From NCBI GenBank assembly GCA_949361645.1, contig OX442416.1:10917869-10981868 (forward strand): DNA of 64,000 nt, written 5' to 3'. The notes under the pieces are model-generated. The model had not been told where the DNA came from and did no database searches. It saw nothing but the letters and a program-made list of their open reading frames with translations. Below, in pieces: positions 1-10,399 of this stretch. The DNA comes from Spongilla lacustris. Taxonomy: Eukaryota; Porifera; Demospongiae; Spongillida; Spongillidae. The position numbers and the translations under genes were made by a program. Within the stretch, counting starts at the first letter, position 1, and every line of letters starts with the position of its first letter.

Positions 1-14
1 AGATATATACTTAC

Positions 15-223
15 CTTCCTGGTTGCTCGTGGTTGATGAATAGCTCTGAACAATCCATTGGAATGTGATAATTACTATGCAGCATTAACTTGCCTGCTGC
101 CTTTGCTTTCAGGTAGATTGCTGATGGTCTCTTTTTGAAATTCAGAGGAGCTTCTGTTTCTGGGTAAAATGCCCCACAATTGGAGTTTTGACACCCATAA
201 AAATGAAAGTAGTCTCTATGACC
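15..223 (-). CDS. Orphan internal exon of an unidentified gene
   Basis: A minus-strand exon is bounded by an acceptor (TTTTACCAG just upstream of 223) and a donor (GGAAG|GTAAGT at 14). It stays open for 69 codons plus 2 nt, giving a peptide that begins GHRDYFHFYGCQNSNCG and contains a C-x5-C pair and a basic stretch (NFKKRPSAIYLKAKAAGK). I do not recognise the family. The gene would continue off the left edge of the window (3' direction). A second donor-like site (CTGTG|GTAAGT) near 271 hints at an upstream exon at about 272-400, but I could not find a frame that joins cleanly. It could be a host gene or part of a transposon. Confidence 0.45.
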
Positions 224-271
224 CTGGTAAAAGAAGGATTATAAAATGAAAATTGCATTGCATAATGCACA

Positions 272-802
272 CTTACCACAGGGTGAGGACTGTTGGAGAA
301 ACTTGTCAATGGATTGTTGCGCCCATACAGCCGTTAAGCTGTATTCTCAAGCTAATCAAAGTATTGTCATCACCCCGATGCAGGTGAATGAATTGCAAAC
401 GGAGAAGCATGCAGGATTGTGGAGCAAAGGCGGAAGCCAGACCGTCTGTGCCTACCATCCCGCGACAGATCACAGCCCGTCATTCCTACGTGATTTCTAG
501 AACTATGGTACACCGTTTCTCATGCCAGTCATAAAAGGACATGTGCCTGTTGTGTTCTTACTAATTCGCACAGCAGTCTTACTAAGCGCGCGGTGCTCTT
601 TTTTGAGCCCGACACGAGCGGTACGATGATTAGATTATGACGACACAACATTTCTTGACACGAAGATTACATAACATTCGAGGATCCACAGTACAGAACA
701 AAAAAAGTTCGATCTCAGCGCCAGACGTAGCGGTGATGTAATCCGCCGGCAGCTATTCAGAATCTGGGTCTGGGTACGAAACTACGATTCTAAGAATAAA
801 GC
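272..802. other. Interval with no supported gene
   Basis: A short plus-strand open frame at 246-500 lies antisense to the possible upstream minus exon and has no recognisable motif. The rest is unremarkable unique-looking sequence. Confidence 0.4.
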
Positions 803-808
803 GTAAGT

Positions 809-1921
809 CAGAGGCGGATACAGGGGGGGGAGTCCAGGGTGTCCGGACACCCCCCTTGGAACCGTTGATGAATATAATTAGCCCACATCGCGCACATATA
901 AACTACGTGATAGTAATAATAGTACCGTCATTACGCAATCAAACCGAAACGTACAAGTAACATGTATAGAACTTATTTACCGAATTTTCAGTATTTTCCT
1001 TGAATTGGAATAACGGTAGTACCCTTCGCCCCTACCTAAAAAAAATGGCTCACGAGCGTATTGTTGTAATCTCGAGCGCTGCTGCGTGCCGTTCATCAAA
1101 ATCTTGTTACAGCACCATTTCTTTCCAGAAATGTTGAAACATGTACGAGCTAGCGCACAGGGGGAAAGAAACGTCGAATCATTTAGAAATCATTGCGTGA
1201 TTGAACAGAAAATCACACAAAAATCGCACGCTTCTATTGATTTTAGTGTGATTTTCTGTTCAATCATGCACGCAATGATTTCTAAATGATTCGTTGCTTT
1301 TTTTCCCCTGTGAGCATTAATGGTTACGATGATACGCACGTTTAAACACGAGCCATTTTTTGTGGGGACGGAGGGGGGCTTAGTACAGTTTAAATATTAA
1401 TAATAATATTATAGCTTTACAACATTTTGCGAAAGAGTTTGTGTACAGTAGCCCATTGGTAATACTTACTATTACAGCGTTAAACGTAATCCAATTCGTT
1501 TTTAAAAGTAAGTGGGGTGGAGGGCAGACTTGATTTCAGTACTCATATAAACAAAATTATAATTAAAGATAGTTCCTATGTAGTTAGCCACATGATTCGC
1601 TAAATAGTTTTAATGGCCTGTTTTTAAACGATTTCGAGATCGCTAATATCAACGCTTCAGCTTCTGGGGCTCCGCCCCAGATCCCCGGTATACACGATGT
1701 ATGGGGACGGTACTAATGTACATACATATACCGTTAAGTAATTCGCCATTGGCGTGGCACTTTTCGATACAAAAACTCCTTGTGTTTTTAATACATTACT
1801 CGCCAAATTTTTCTGGGGCGGAGCCCCAGACCCCGTAAATTTTTTGAGCACCACCTCCCCCGCCCCTTAATCTATATTCATATTGGACACCCCCCTCTCC
1901 GAATTCCTCCGTCCGCCCCTG
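809..1921. mobile_element. hAT-like non-autonomous DNA transposon with TIRs
   Basis: The two ends are imperfect inverted repeats: CAGAGGCGGATACAGG at the left and, read on the minus strand, CAGGGGCGGACGGAGG at the right. Both run on into a GGGGTGTCC stretch. CAG...CTG ends with this GRGGCGGA core are typical of hAT elements in animals. A 6-bp direct repeat GTAAGT flanks the element (803-808 and 1922-1927), as a target-site duplication would; hAT duplications are usually 8 bp, so the length is slightly off. No transposase frame is visible. Two short GGGGCTCCGCCCC / GGGGCGGAGCCCC palindromes lie inside at about 1664-1680 and 1813-1829. Confidence 0.6.
1037..1375. mobile_element. Nested foldback/MITE
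   Basis: A long inverted repeat lies inside the hAT-like element. The inner arms 1177-1218 and 1246-1291 are almost perfectly complementary (AATCATTTAGAAATCATTGC is seen in both) around a 27-nt loop. Weaker symmetry extends outward to AAAAAATGGCTC at the left and GAGCCATTTTTT at the right. This is a typical MITE shape, and it has no coding capacity. Confidence 0.6.
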
Positions 1922-1927
1922 GTAAGT

Positions 1928-3689
1928 ACTCTGTGCTTCATGTTATAGTGTAGTATTTTATATTACCTAGCTCATCTACAACTATGCACAGAAAATTGGT
2001 CTATCCTCCACGGAGTTAGGCTTGCCCCCCTCACCACATTACTGTGATCGCACATGAGTACAGTTCTCTACCTACCAAAGTGTGGAAGTGGTGATTGTTG
2101 CATCACGTGTCCTGAAATCCAAACAAACATTGCTATCTATTGGAAGAGCAGTAAGTTAATTACTTTCAGGGTCTGAATGCCTATGATGACATTCCATGTG
2201 CAAAGCATGCTGGGTATGCTAGAAGCTGTATAAGGTGTGAGTGATGGCACATAAACGTGAGAGTAGTGCTGAATCTCAATCTATGTGTGTGGAGGGGGTG
2301 GTGAGGTGTGTGGAAGGGTGGGAGATGTGGTGTGATGGTGAGATGTGGAAGGATAGGGAAAGGAGGGGTTCATGTGGGTAGTCTCCTGCCTAATTCAGTG
2401 GTTTGCATGTTCCTCCATCTTTAGTTTGAGTCCCCAGGCCCAAGCTGGGCAAACAGTAGAAATGCTACAGATTCAGGTAAAGAAGTCGTCACATAACTGA
2501 CCACACCGTTGTAAATTGAATTGAATTTCAATCATGTTAACTAAACAATGTGAGGTATGTATGTGTGGGTGTGGTGGATATGTGTGGGTATGTGAGGATG
2601 TGGTGGATATGTATGGGTGTGATGGATGTGTCCGTGTTGGTGGTTCATTTTGTTTGTACTCTCACTAGTGAGCCAAGAGCTAACTTGGAATGTAGCGACA
2701 AAAGGACACCCTATCACGAGGTCAAGATGTTCATCAGCATGGTCATGCGATGTGAAGAATGGTCATGCGATGTGAAGCATGGTCATGTGATGTGAAGCAT
2801 AGTCATGTGATGCACATGTGAAGATATGGTAAGATTGTAGTGATCTCAACATGTGCAAGCATTCAGTATGATAATGTTGCCATCTAGGTCCAGCACATGC
2901 CATTCAGATATAGGTTAACCTTCTAACGCTCGATAGAGATACGCGTACGGTCGATGAGCTAGTAGCTTATTAAGGATGTTCTACTATTGGCCGTTCCCCG
3001 GGCTTCGTGGCTAGGCAAGTTTGGGGGTGTGGTGCGATGGCACTCCACCAGTCGTTATACGGTGCCAGATACCTGCCCGGATGATCACCTCATCTCTCCC
3101 AGACGATGTACGGAGAATGAGGGGGAAAAAAATAGTACCCTGCCTTTGCGCGACCGTTAGAGCGAACTGACCTGCGCATGCGCGATGGCGTATACATATA
3201 TCCACGTTCCCTACACCCACGAGCGTGTGATGCTGCTCGTCGGTTAACTTGGTTTAACTACTTTAAACCTTATTAGAGCATCTACTTTAAAGTAGACTGC
3301 TGTGTTTAGTGGTATCAGCTGTACTTTCATTTCAACTCAAACTAATGTTGCAAGCCTCCAGCTAGTATCAAGTGAGGGTGTGCTCTAATTGAATGGAGGA
3401 TATTTGATGATGGAGCCCTAGCTAACTAGTTTGTTTAATGTGGTAACATGCGTGTGAATATCTGTAGGTTCTTGACATGCTATGACTGATTAATTTCATA
3501 ATGATTCAGAATTCAAGTATTAACCAGCTTCTATTCTCCTACACATATGAGGTCACTACATATCTAGTAGCAGCAGCAGCAAGTCATTATGTCCAAAAGG
3601 TTCCTTCAGTGTGTCCAATACCTGTTTGGAATAAGCGTCACTCCTATACTTTAGCATCAATTTGGTTGTCATGACATCATTGCCAAACT
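1928..3689. other. Intergenic, with simple GT-rich repeats
   Basis: This stretch holds degenerate GTGTGG/GTGATG-type low complexity at 2280-2360 and 2545-2650, and a short ATGTGAAG-type repeat at 2745-2820. I see no gene with splice support. Confidence 0.4.
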
Positions 3690-4920
3690 TAACATAGTGT
3701 CATTAATACTTATTTACCTTATTTCTGCATTGTTCATAATAGTATCCAAGGTGACAATATATAAATAAGCATGTTAAGGTGAAATACCACACGAAATGTA
3801 ACATCATTGATACTCTCTCCCTGCATTGTTCATGATAGTATCCATGGTGACAAGGAATAAGTAGGCATGTAAGGTGCAATGGGAAATGCAACATCATTGA
3901 TACTTACAGGCTGCATTGTGCATTAGTATCCATGGTGACAAAGAAGACATGTTAAGGTGCAATGGGAAATGCAACATCATTGATACTTACAATCTGCATT
4001 GTTCATAATAGTATCCATGGCGACAAGGAATAAGTAGACATGTTAAGGTGTTATCCGAAATGCAACATCATTGATACTTACAGGCTGCATTGTGCATTAG
4101 TATCCATGGTGACAAGGAATAAGAAGACATGTTAAGGTGCAATGGGAAATGCAACATCATTGATTCTTACAATCTGCAGTGTTCATAATAGTATCCATGG
4201 CGGCAAGGAATATGTAGACATGTTAAGGTGCAATGGTAAATGCAACATCATTGATACTTACACCCTGCATTTTTTATAATAATATCCATGGTGACGAGGA
4301 ATAAGTAGGCATGTTAAGGTGCAATGGGAAATGCAACATCATTGATACTTACTCCCTGCATTGTTTCATAATAGTATCCATCCGTTCATAATAGTATCCA
4401 TGGTGGCAAGGAATATGTAGGAATGTTAAGGTGCAATGGTAAATGCAACATCATTGACACTTACTCCCTGCATAGTTCATAATAGTATCCATGGTGACAA
4501 AGAATAAGTAGACATGTTAAGGTGCAATGGGAAATGCAACATCATTGATACTTACACCCTTAATAGTATCCATGGTGACAAGGAATAAGTAGCCATGTTA
4601 AGGTGCAATGGGAAATGCAACATCATTGATACTTACACCCTGCATTGTTCATAGTGACAAGGAAGGAGGCGTGTTAAGGTGCAATGGAAAATGCAATATC
4701 ATTGATACTTACCATCTGCATTGTTCATAATAGTATCCATGGTGACAAAGAATAAGTAGGCAGGTTAAGGTGCAATGCAACATCATTGATACTTACGCCC
4801 TGCATTGTTCATAATAGTATCCATGGTGACAAGGAATAAGTAGACATGTTAAGGTGCAATGGGAAATGCAACATCATTGATACTTACACACTGCATTGTT
4901 CATAATAGTATCCATAGGAA
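3690..4920. repeat. Minisatellite, ~90-bp unit, about 13 copies
   Basis: A tandem array with a core unit containing GCAACATCATTGATACTTAC, a CTGCATTGTTCATAATAG segment, and ATCCATGGTGACAAGGAATA. Copies vary by point changes and by loss or gain of sub-blocks; one unit near 4377-4400 repeats the AATAGTATCC block. The leftmost copies (3690-3890) are the most diverged. There is no coding frame across the array. Confidence 0.9.
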
Positions 4921-5324
4921 TCAGTAGTCATCATATCATGTTGATTTGCAATTAGAATGGTCACGTATTTGGACTGGTAGAAAACACTAACCCTTTGAGC
5001 AGTCTTCGCCCTCAAATAACTGGCTATCATTTCTGTACAATTTAAAGGATATGCAATTGACATCTTACACCATGTGTAATATGGTGATGTACTAATGGTT
5101 CGTAGGGAACTAAGGGAAGCCAGGTTTCGGAGCTACATAGTTGAACTTTAACTGTGTAAATTAAAGGTCCCGCTTCAGAAGAGTAGGCGATTCTACATAA
5201 CATTATAGACGAATATCATGGTATTTGAAAGTACCATTTTGTGGGCAATGTTCTGATCATGGCGTCATGGCGACAATAGAACATAATCCGTCCTGTCATG
5301 TTGTATGCATGTTGTATGCAATCC

Positions 5325-5382
5325 TATATATCACTAACTTTCTCAGAGAGAATGTTTTTTATATCTTGTTTCATTATTCTTT
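5325..5382. mobile_element. Solo end of a foldback element family
   Basis: CTATATATCACTAACTTTCT and the following GTTTTTTATATCTTGTTTC match the right end of the foldback at 45013-45308. Only one end is present here, so this is a truncated copy. Confidence 0.5.
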
Positions 5383-5529
5383 TAATAAGTGACTACTAGT
5401 ATATAGGTGTACATGTAGTACAATGTAGAAGTAAATACGATTGTACGATAAAATCCAGCCTTTGTAATTCCCATGTTTATTGCCTAGCAACACAATATTT
5501 ACAGTTATGTTACATTTGCAGCTGTTCCA

Positions 5530-5778
5530 TTAGTTCGAAACTCGCCCACCAAGCTTTCCCTCTGAGTTCAGTTCATAACGTTGCATCTTAGAAGCTCGCA
5601 CCGCAACAGAATTCTTTTCCTGTTGCCACCTCTTAGAAGCTCGGTTCGACTCCAGATTTGCTCTGTACATGTCACGAGCAGACGCCCGCCTTTGTTCAGC
5701 ATCAGCATCGTACCGAACTCGGGAGGACTCTAACTTATAGTCTCGATTTAGGAGGTAATTCTCTCGTTTCGTAGCCAT
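5530..5778 (-). pseudogene. Arg-rich repeat N-terminus of a dispersed transposon protein
   Basis: An 82-codon minus-strand frame starts MATKRENYLLNRDYKLESSR and is built of ~25-30-residue charged repeats of the type R-x2-Y-x2-N-x-(R)-x-R-x-R-Y, with VRASKMQRYELNS near the end. The same pattern (frameshifted) occurs at 46.48-46.80 kb, where flanking DNA is also shared, so this is a multicopy mobile family. Such charged repeats are common at the N-termini of large transposon proteins in sponges and cnidarians (from memory). The frame stops after GGRVSN and no catalytic part follows, so this is a truncated copy. Confidence 0.5.
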
Positions 5779-5782
5779 TAAG

Positions 5783-6807
5783 GCATTTTGACAAAAACAA
5801 CTTCGCTAGCTAAAAATGGTGAGCAAAACTAAAAACACAAACGAAACTCCCACGATAGGTACTTGGATAAATCACGTAACTACCGTAAAAAATTGTTTCC
5901 CAAAAATTGTGCCGTAATTTTTGACTGCCGGAGAGGATTGATTTGTGGCGATCGATTGTTTGTGCTGGTTTCGAGTTCTGTTGTGCTTGCTATATTCTAT
6001 AAAGGTAGCCCATGGCTTCTTTTAGCATTAGCTATTCGTTGTATACGGTGAAATGATTCGCAGTAGTAAGTTGTGGGCGTGTCAAAAAAGGGTATGGTTT
6101 GCTGGTTATAGAATTTTGTAGCGCATTGAATGGGTTCCATGAAATACATATGAAGGCATTAAGGACACCTAGTTGCATTACTCATTTAAGTATGAGGGCA
6201 ATCAGACGATGCGCAGGGTGTTGTCTCGAAGCCTCCACGAACGGCTTCATATGGTTTAAGGTACGCGATTATCGTGAAAGCTAATAGCTTTTATGACAGT
6301 GGGACGTCATACTTATTTGCCTTAATGTTACAAAGATATGTTTTTCACTTTTTTTTACGTAGGTAGAGAGTGTTAAAAAGGTGTTCTATATAAAACGCAC
6401 CTTATCGTTGCCGTGGGTTCTTTAGCTAGATTATTTTCAGACTCTGCTGCTTATGTAGTAAAAGCGCCTTGCATATCTCGAGATTCTGATTTAGCGCAGT
6501 GCACGTATCAATCAAACCAATTTAATCAAAATTTGTCATAGCAACATGCAATGTGAGCTTATTATTCGTATTTTAATACTATGTTTATGAAATTCTATAT
6601 TTTTATTCAACACTTCTGTGTGTACTTGCATGGATAATGAAGACTGTTGCTGATGATTTGAAAAGAATTTTTTTTTACCATTTTAAGAATTACATTTAAT
6701 GAACATAACTAACTGTAAGCACCCATGATACGAAAGGGGCTTAGTGTTTTTACATCCACACTAACATAGCATCCCAACGTTTAGAAAATACAAGAAGTAT
6801 CATATAA
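5783..6807. other. AT-rich intergenic sequence
   Basis: The start (AAAACAACTTCGC) matches the 5' flank of the related ORF at 46.8 kb, so the first bases belong to that element. The remainder holds only short frames and no supported gene. Confidence 0.35.
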
Positions 6808-7018
6808 TTATTGAGCACTCTGCTGGAAGCAGTCTCAACACTACACCTGATGTGTTGCGGTGGGCAATACGTCATAATGTCAAAATTTGGGCTGAAGTAC
6901 AGGTATTTCTCAATGAGCAGTTTATAGTGTCTGTTGACACAGCTGAAAATGTAGCTGTTCCTCTACCAGTTTTGAATACAGAGCTGGATAAATGTAATGT
7001 GCAATCCACCTTATGTTA
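6808..7018 (+). pseudogene. Coding-like fragment of a decayed mobile element (piece 1)
   Basis: The frame is open for 70 codons without an ATG and reads as normal protein (contains RWAIRHNVKIWAEVQ and FIVSVDTAENVAVPLPVLN). An internal CAG|GTATTT donor-like site follows WAEVQ. It lies just upstream of a second coding-like piece on the same strand at 7437-7626. The family is not identified; I treat it as part of one decayed transposon-type gene. Confidence 0.35.
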
Positions 7019-7436
7019 AGAACTGATTAAACTTAAAATTAATAAAACAGCTAAATTAAGAAATTCATAAGTGGCACATACCAGCAGTTTATTGTATATA
7101 TAAAAAGTTGCTGTCTGTACACAAGAGATGTAAGATAACACAGAGGAGATTTGCGAAACAAAATCACTGATTTGATTCAAAACATAGAATTACATGTAAG
7201 TAATGAAGAATTGCTACATCGATTATCAGGCTCAAATATCATCATGACCAGAAATGATAGCAAGACATATAGCACTGCTTGCTTGCAAGGCTATTTACTA
7301 TTGCCTCCAATATGGAGCACCCATAACACATGTGTGTAATCTGATTAGCGCAATACTTTTTGAATTGGTGGGTACAACTATTGATAGTCTTCCTCATAGT
7401 AGTACGTATATCAATGTGTAAATTAGGGATCATCAG

Positions 7437-7626
7437 TGATATTCAGGTAAGTGAAGTAATGTATGCAAATAAAAATCTCACTCTTTCATGGGACTCAACA
7501 ACAGTTGATGCATGGGACATCAATGACCTCCATATCAGTGTGCACACTGTGCCAGTAACTTCGTATGTACTGCAATTGGGTGCTATAGCCTCTGGTCAAA
7601 CAGAAGACTATGCTTCACATCAGTGA
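7437..7626 (+). pseudogene. Coding-like fragment of a decayed mobile element (piece 2)
   Basis: The frame reads EVMYANKNLTLSWDSTTVDAW and ends GQTEDYASHQ. The string LTLSWDSTT followed ~40 residues later by a G-x-T-E-D-Y motif resembles the region around the first catalytic Asp in a group of transposase-like proteins common in sponges and cnidarians (from memory). It may start at an acceptor near 7447 (ATTCAG). A further Arg-rich frame at 7659-7859 may be its continuation. No complete catalytic domain can be assembled. Confidence 0.35.
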
Positions 7627-8439
7627 TATAGCTTGACTCATATGATTTCTGTATTCAGTTGCAGAATTCATTTTTATATGTAAGATCAACAATACTTAAC
7701 CATTTCAAAAATACCTTAACCAACAGAGTTGCTGAGCAAAAACAAATTATTCTGCATCATAGACACATTATTTCAGTGAAAAGTACTGGTAAAGTTCCCA
7801 AAGCCACCAACTGTTACTGGACACATGCAGGAAGACATCGAGGAAGAAGGGGAAGATGAAAAAATATGCATATTACAGCTGTATTACTGGAAATATTATT
7901 TTTGTTGATTTTCCTGACATGTGAAATGCCTTTTTCATTGAATGGTAAAATTTTGTTTCCGAGAACATGATATATACATTTGGCTATAAGTTTCTATATC
8001 GCTACCATGAGCAGCCTGCATATTTGGCATGATTTTATTCATAATATCGGCTGTAGTACCTTCTAAAAAGGATTTTCATATGCAGGTATGTGTGGCAGTT
8101 ACTCCTTTTATATTTGGCTGCAGTAGCATATTTGGTAAGATCAATGTAGCGAATATAAGTTAAACCGGCACAATTTATTTTTGCGTGGTCATTCAATTCC
8201 AATACATTCAAAAGTACCGCTTTATGCTGCCGTATTGACCGAATGAAAAAAGATGATATGATAAGTAATATACCGTTGGAATGCACATTTTTTACTCTTT
8301 TTAGAACCATGCGAATTGTTGCAAAAATATCAATTTGAAAAAAATATCCAAGTACCTACCCACGATACACAATTCTTATTATACGTAAAACATTGTCATG
8401 GAAACGTTTTAAATATAGCTATGTATAGCAATTACGTAG

Positions 8440-8830
8440 TCTTGGCGCGTGAGAACATCGGTTACATGCTTTATTTATATATCTGATACCAGAAGATGTA
8501 TTGTCAAAAATTCTACGATTTTTGGTGTAACTGGCGCTCTTTAAAACCTTTCCTATCACGAGTTATACTCACCCATAAAGACGACGACGACGACTATGGA
8601 CAAATTACGGTCTGGGAACGAGAACTACGAGCTTTTTTGTTCTCTTAAAGTAAACGGTCTGGCGACTTGAACAAAACATGAAAATGATCGTCTTTCCATT
8701 GTGGATCGATAGCAATAAAGAGCTACACTATCCGTTTCTCGGTTTGTGAGTTATACGCGGGACGCGTTCTTTTAATGATATTCATGATATGGCACAAATC
8801 CTATATGAGAGTTACTGCCGTAACTCTCGA
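8440..8830. repeat. Dispersed repeat shared with 46.87-47.26 kb
   Basis: Extended near-identity to 47.03-47.26 kb includes GGGAACGAGAACTACGAGC, AGTAAACGGTCTGGCGACTT and ATTGTGGATCGATAGCAATA. In the other copy this is the non-coding 5' part of an element whose Arg-rich ORF runs leftward. It ends in a short hairpin, GAGAGTTAC-TGCC-GTAACTCTC (8807-8828), which is found again at 63868-63889. Confidence 0.7.
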
Positions 8831-9091
8831 TATCAATTGAAATATTATTTTTTAAAAATTACAATAGAATTTTATGCGAATGGGATTGTCTTGAGTCATG
8901 AATACTGATAATGGTTCAGAATTCAAGAATGTAAGTACACTACTATCCACAGGTGCACCCTTACAAAGAATGATTCTGTTTATCTATATCATTGCCTACA
9001 TAATATTATGCAATAAAACAGTCTTGACGAAATGTTTAATCAAACTGCTTGTTAAAGCACTTACAGGACTGAAAGAACAGTGGGATGAATA

Positions 9092-9256
9092 ATGTCTACT
9101 TACATCACATCTGAGTCCACTCACTACACTACACGTTTCGCAACAATGCTGTTTCGTGTTGCCAACCAGGAAAATGTTCCTGAGCACATGACAGTGTTGT
9201 GCAGTGAAAGGCAGGAAATGTTGCAAAACGTCGAGAAAGACATTCTTTTTGCACAG
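9092..9256 (+). CDS. Possible exon, unknown protein
   Basis: A 55-codon frame starts MSTYITSESTHYTTRFATML and ends VEKDILFAQ at a CAG|GTATAA donor-like site. Residue use looks natural but I do not recognise it. It sits downstream of the decayed transposon pieces at 6.8-7.9 kb and may belong to them. There is no further support. Confidence 0.25.
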
Positions 9257-9589
9257 GTATAAAATGTTGGTATACTTAACTTGTTTTTATCTGCTCTTTT
9301 ATTGTCTTTAGAAAAAAAGCAAAATCAGCAGAATGATGCTAAACATGCCAGGGCCAATCTATTTCTCAATGGTACCGAGGAGCTAAATAAATATTATGGA
9401 AAGGTGGTAAAAGGCAGTCCACTCCACCATCGCTATGCCTAGACTCTCCTCAACAGGCTACTCCATCAGCCTGGTTTTTGTAGTGTCATATTTCCACAAT
9501 ACATATACCACTAAGCTATGGGTGGGGTACATGCTTTGTATGCAGCTTACATATACGTACATGTACGTTTAAAGAACCGGTCCGCTCCG

Positions 9590-9890
9590 TCCAGCAATTA
9601 AACTTATTCTGCGTGAAGTAATCAGTTTGGATTTGTCTTTGTCCGCCTGTATAACAGCAGCGTAGGGTCAAATTAGGCAGTCTTTTTAGTCCTAGGACCA
9701 AATCAGGCTGCTTGCTTTTGTCCGCCTATATAGGACCAAAATGAGCAGCGTAGGACCAAATGAGGCAGCCTGTTTTGGTCCTGGGACCAAATTAAGCAAA
9801 GCCTGTAATAGTCCGCCGGACCAAAACAGGCTGCCTGAAATGGTCCTAGGTCTAGGACCATTTCAGGATAGGACAAAAACAGGGTGACAG
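9590..9890. repeat. Hairpin-rich degenerate repeat (GACCAAA / GGCAGCCTG units)
   Basis: About ten degenerate copies of a GGACCAAAnnAGGCTGCCT motif alternate in both orientations. Examples are GGCAGCCTGTTTTGGTCC at 9762-9779 and the complementary GGACCAAAACAGGCTGCCTG at 9820-9839, plus CCTAGGTCTAGGACCATTTC at 9843-9862. This would fold into several stem-loops. Confidence 0.6.
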
Positions 9891-10071
9891 GTCATACACA
9901 ACGTCAACGGGAAACACAAGCAAGTGGATCAATTCGACCCAAGCGTCTTTGCCGACGGTCAGTTTGTAGGTGGGAGCGTTTTTTTTTGCTGACGTAAATG
10001 AGGTGCTTCTTGCCCACTTGAACCCCCTTCCTAAAAGCAAAAAAAACGATATCACTCACACAAAAACAAAT

Positions 10072-10114
10072 GCACACACACACACACATACACACACATA
10101 CACACACACATACA

Positions 10115-10165
<51 letters not shown>
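10072..10165. repeat. (CA)n microsatellite with ACACAT interruptions
   Basis: A run of CA dinucleotides with periodic TACACACA interruptions. A second pure run lies at 10346-10394. Frames reading VCVCVC or HTHTHT here are not genes. Confidence 0.95.
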
Positions 10166-10345
10166 GGGTGAAAATGACATTGAGCTAGCCTAGTGTCATT
10201 AAGTACAGCAGGAGCTAGTACTCACTCCTAAATCTTGTGATAAGAATTTTAAAAACGCAAAAACCTTGACTGAGGTAAAATAACCAAATCACCTTCAGGG
10301 CATACATAGCTAGCAGCAGACTAATTTCTCTACCTAGCATACACA

Positions 10346-10348
10346 CAG

Positions 10349-10394
<46 letters not shown>
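10346..10394. repeat. (CA)n microsatellite
   Basis: About 24 CA dinucleotides, uninterrupted. Confidence 0.95.
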
Positions 10395-10396
<2 letters not shown>

Positions 10397-10399
10397 TAT

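Noticed and set aside
3690..4920. CRISPR-like regular repeats
   Set aside because: Units are contiguous and diverge gradually; there are no unique spacers and no cas genes, and the genome is animal.
8898..9092. TDNGSEFKN, resembling the second Asp of a retroviral-type integrase
   Set aside because: Only about nine residues match and nothing before or after fits an integrase core; kept only as a weak hint.
9904..10188. Cys/Val- or His/Thr-repeat frames
   Set aside because: CA microsatellite translation.
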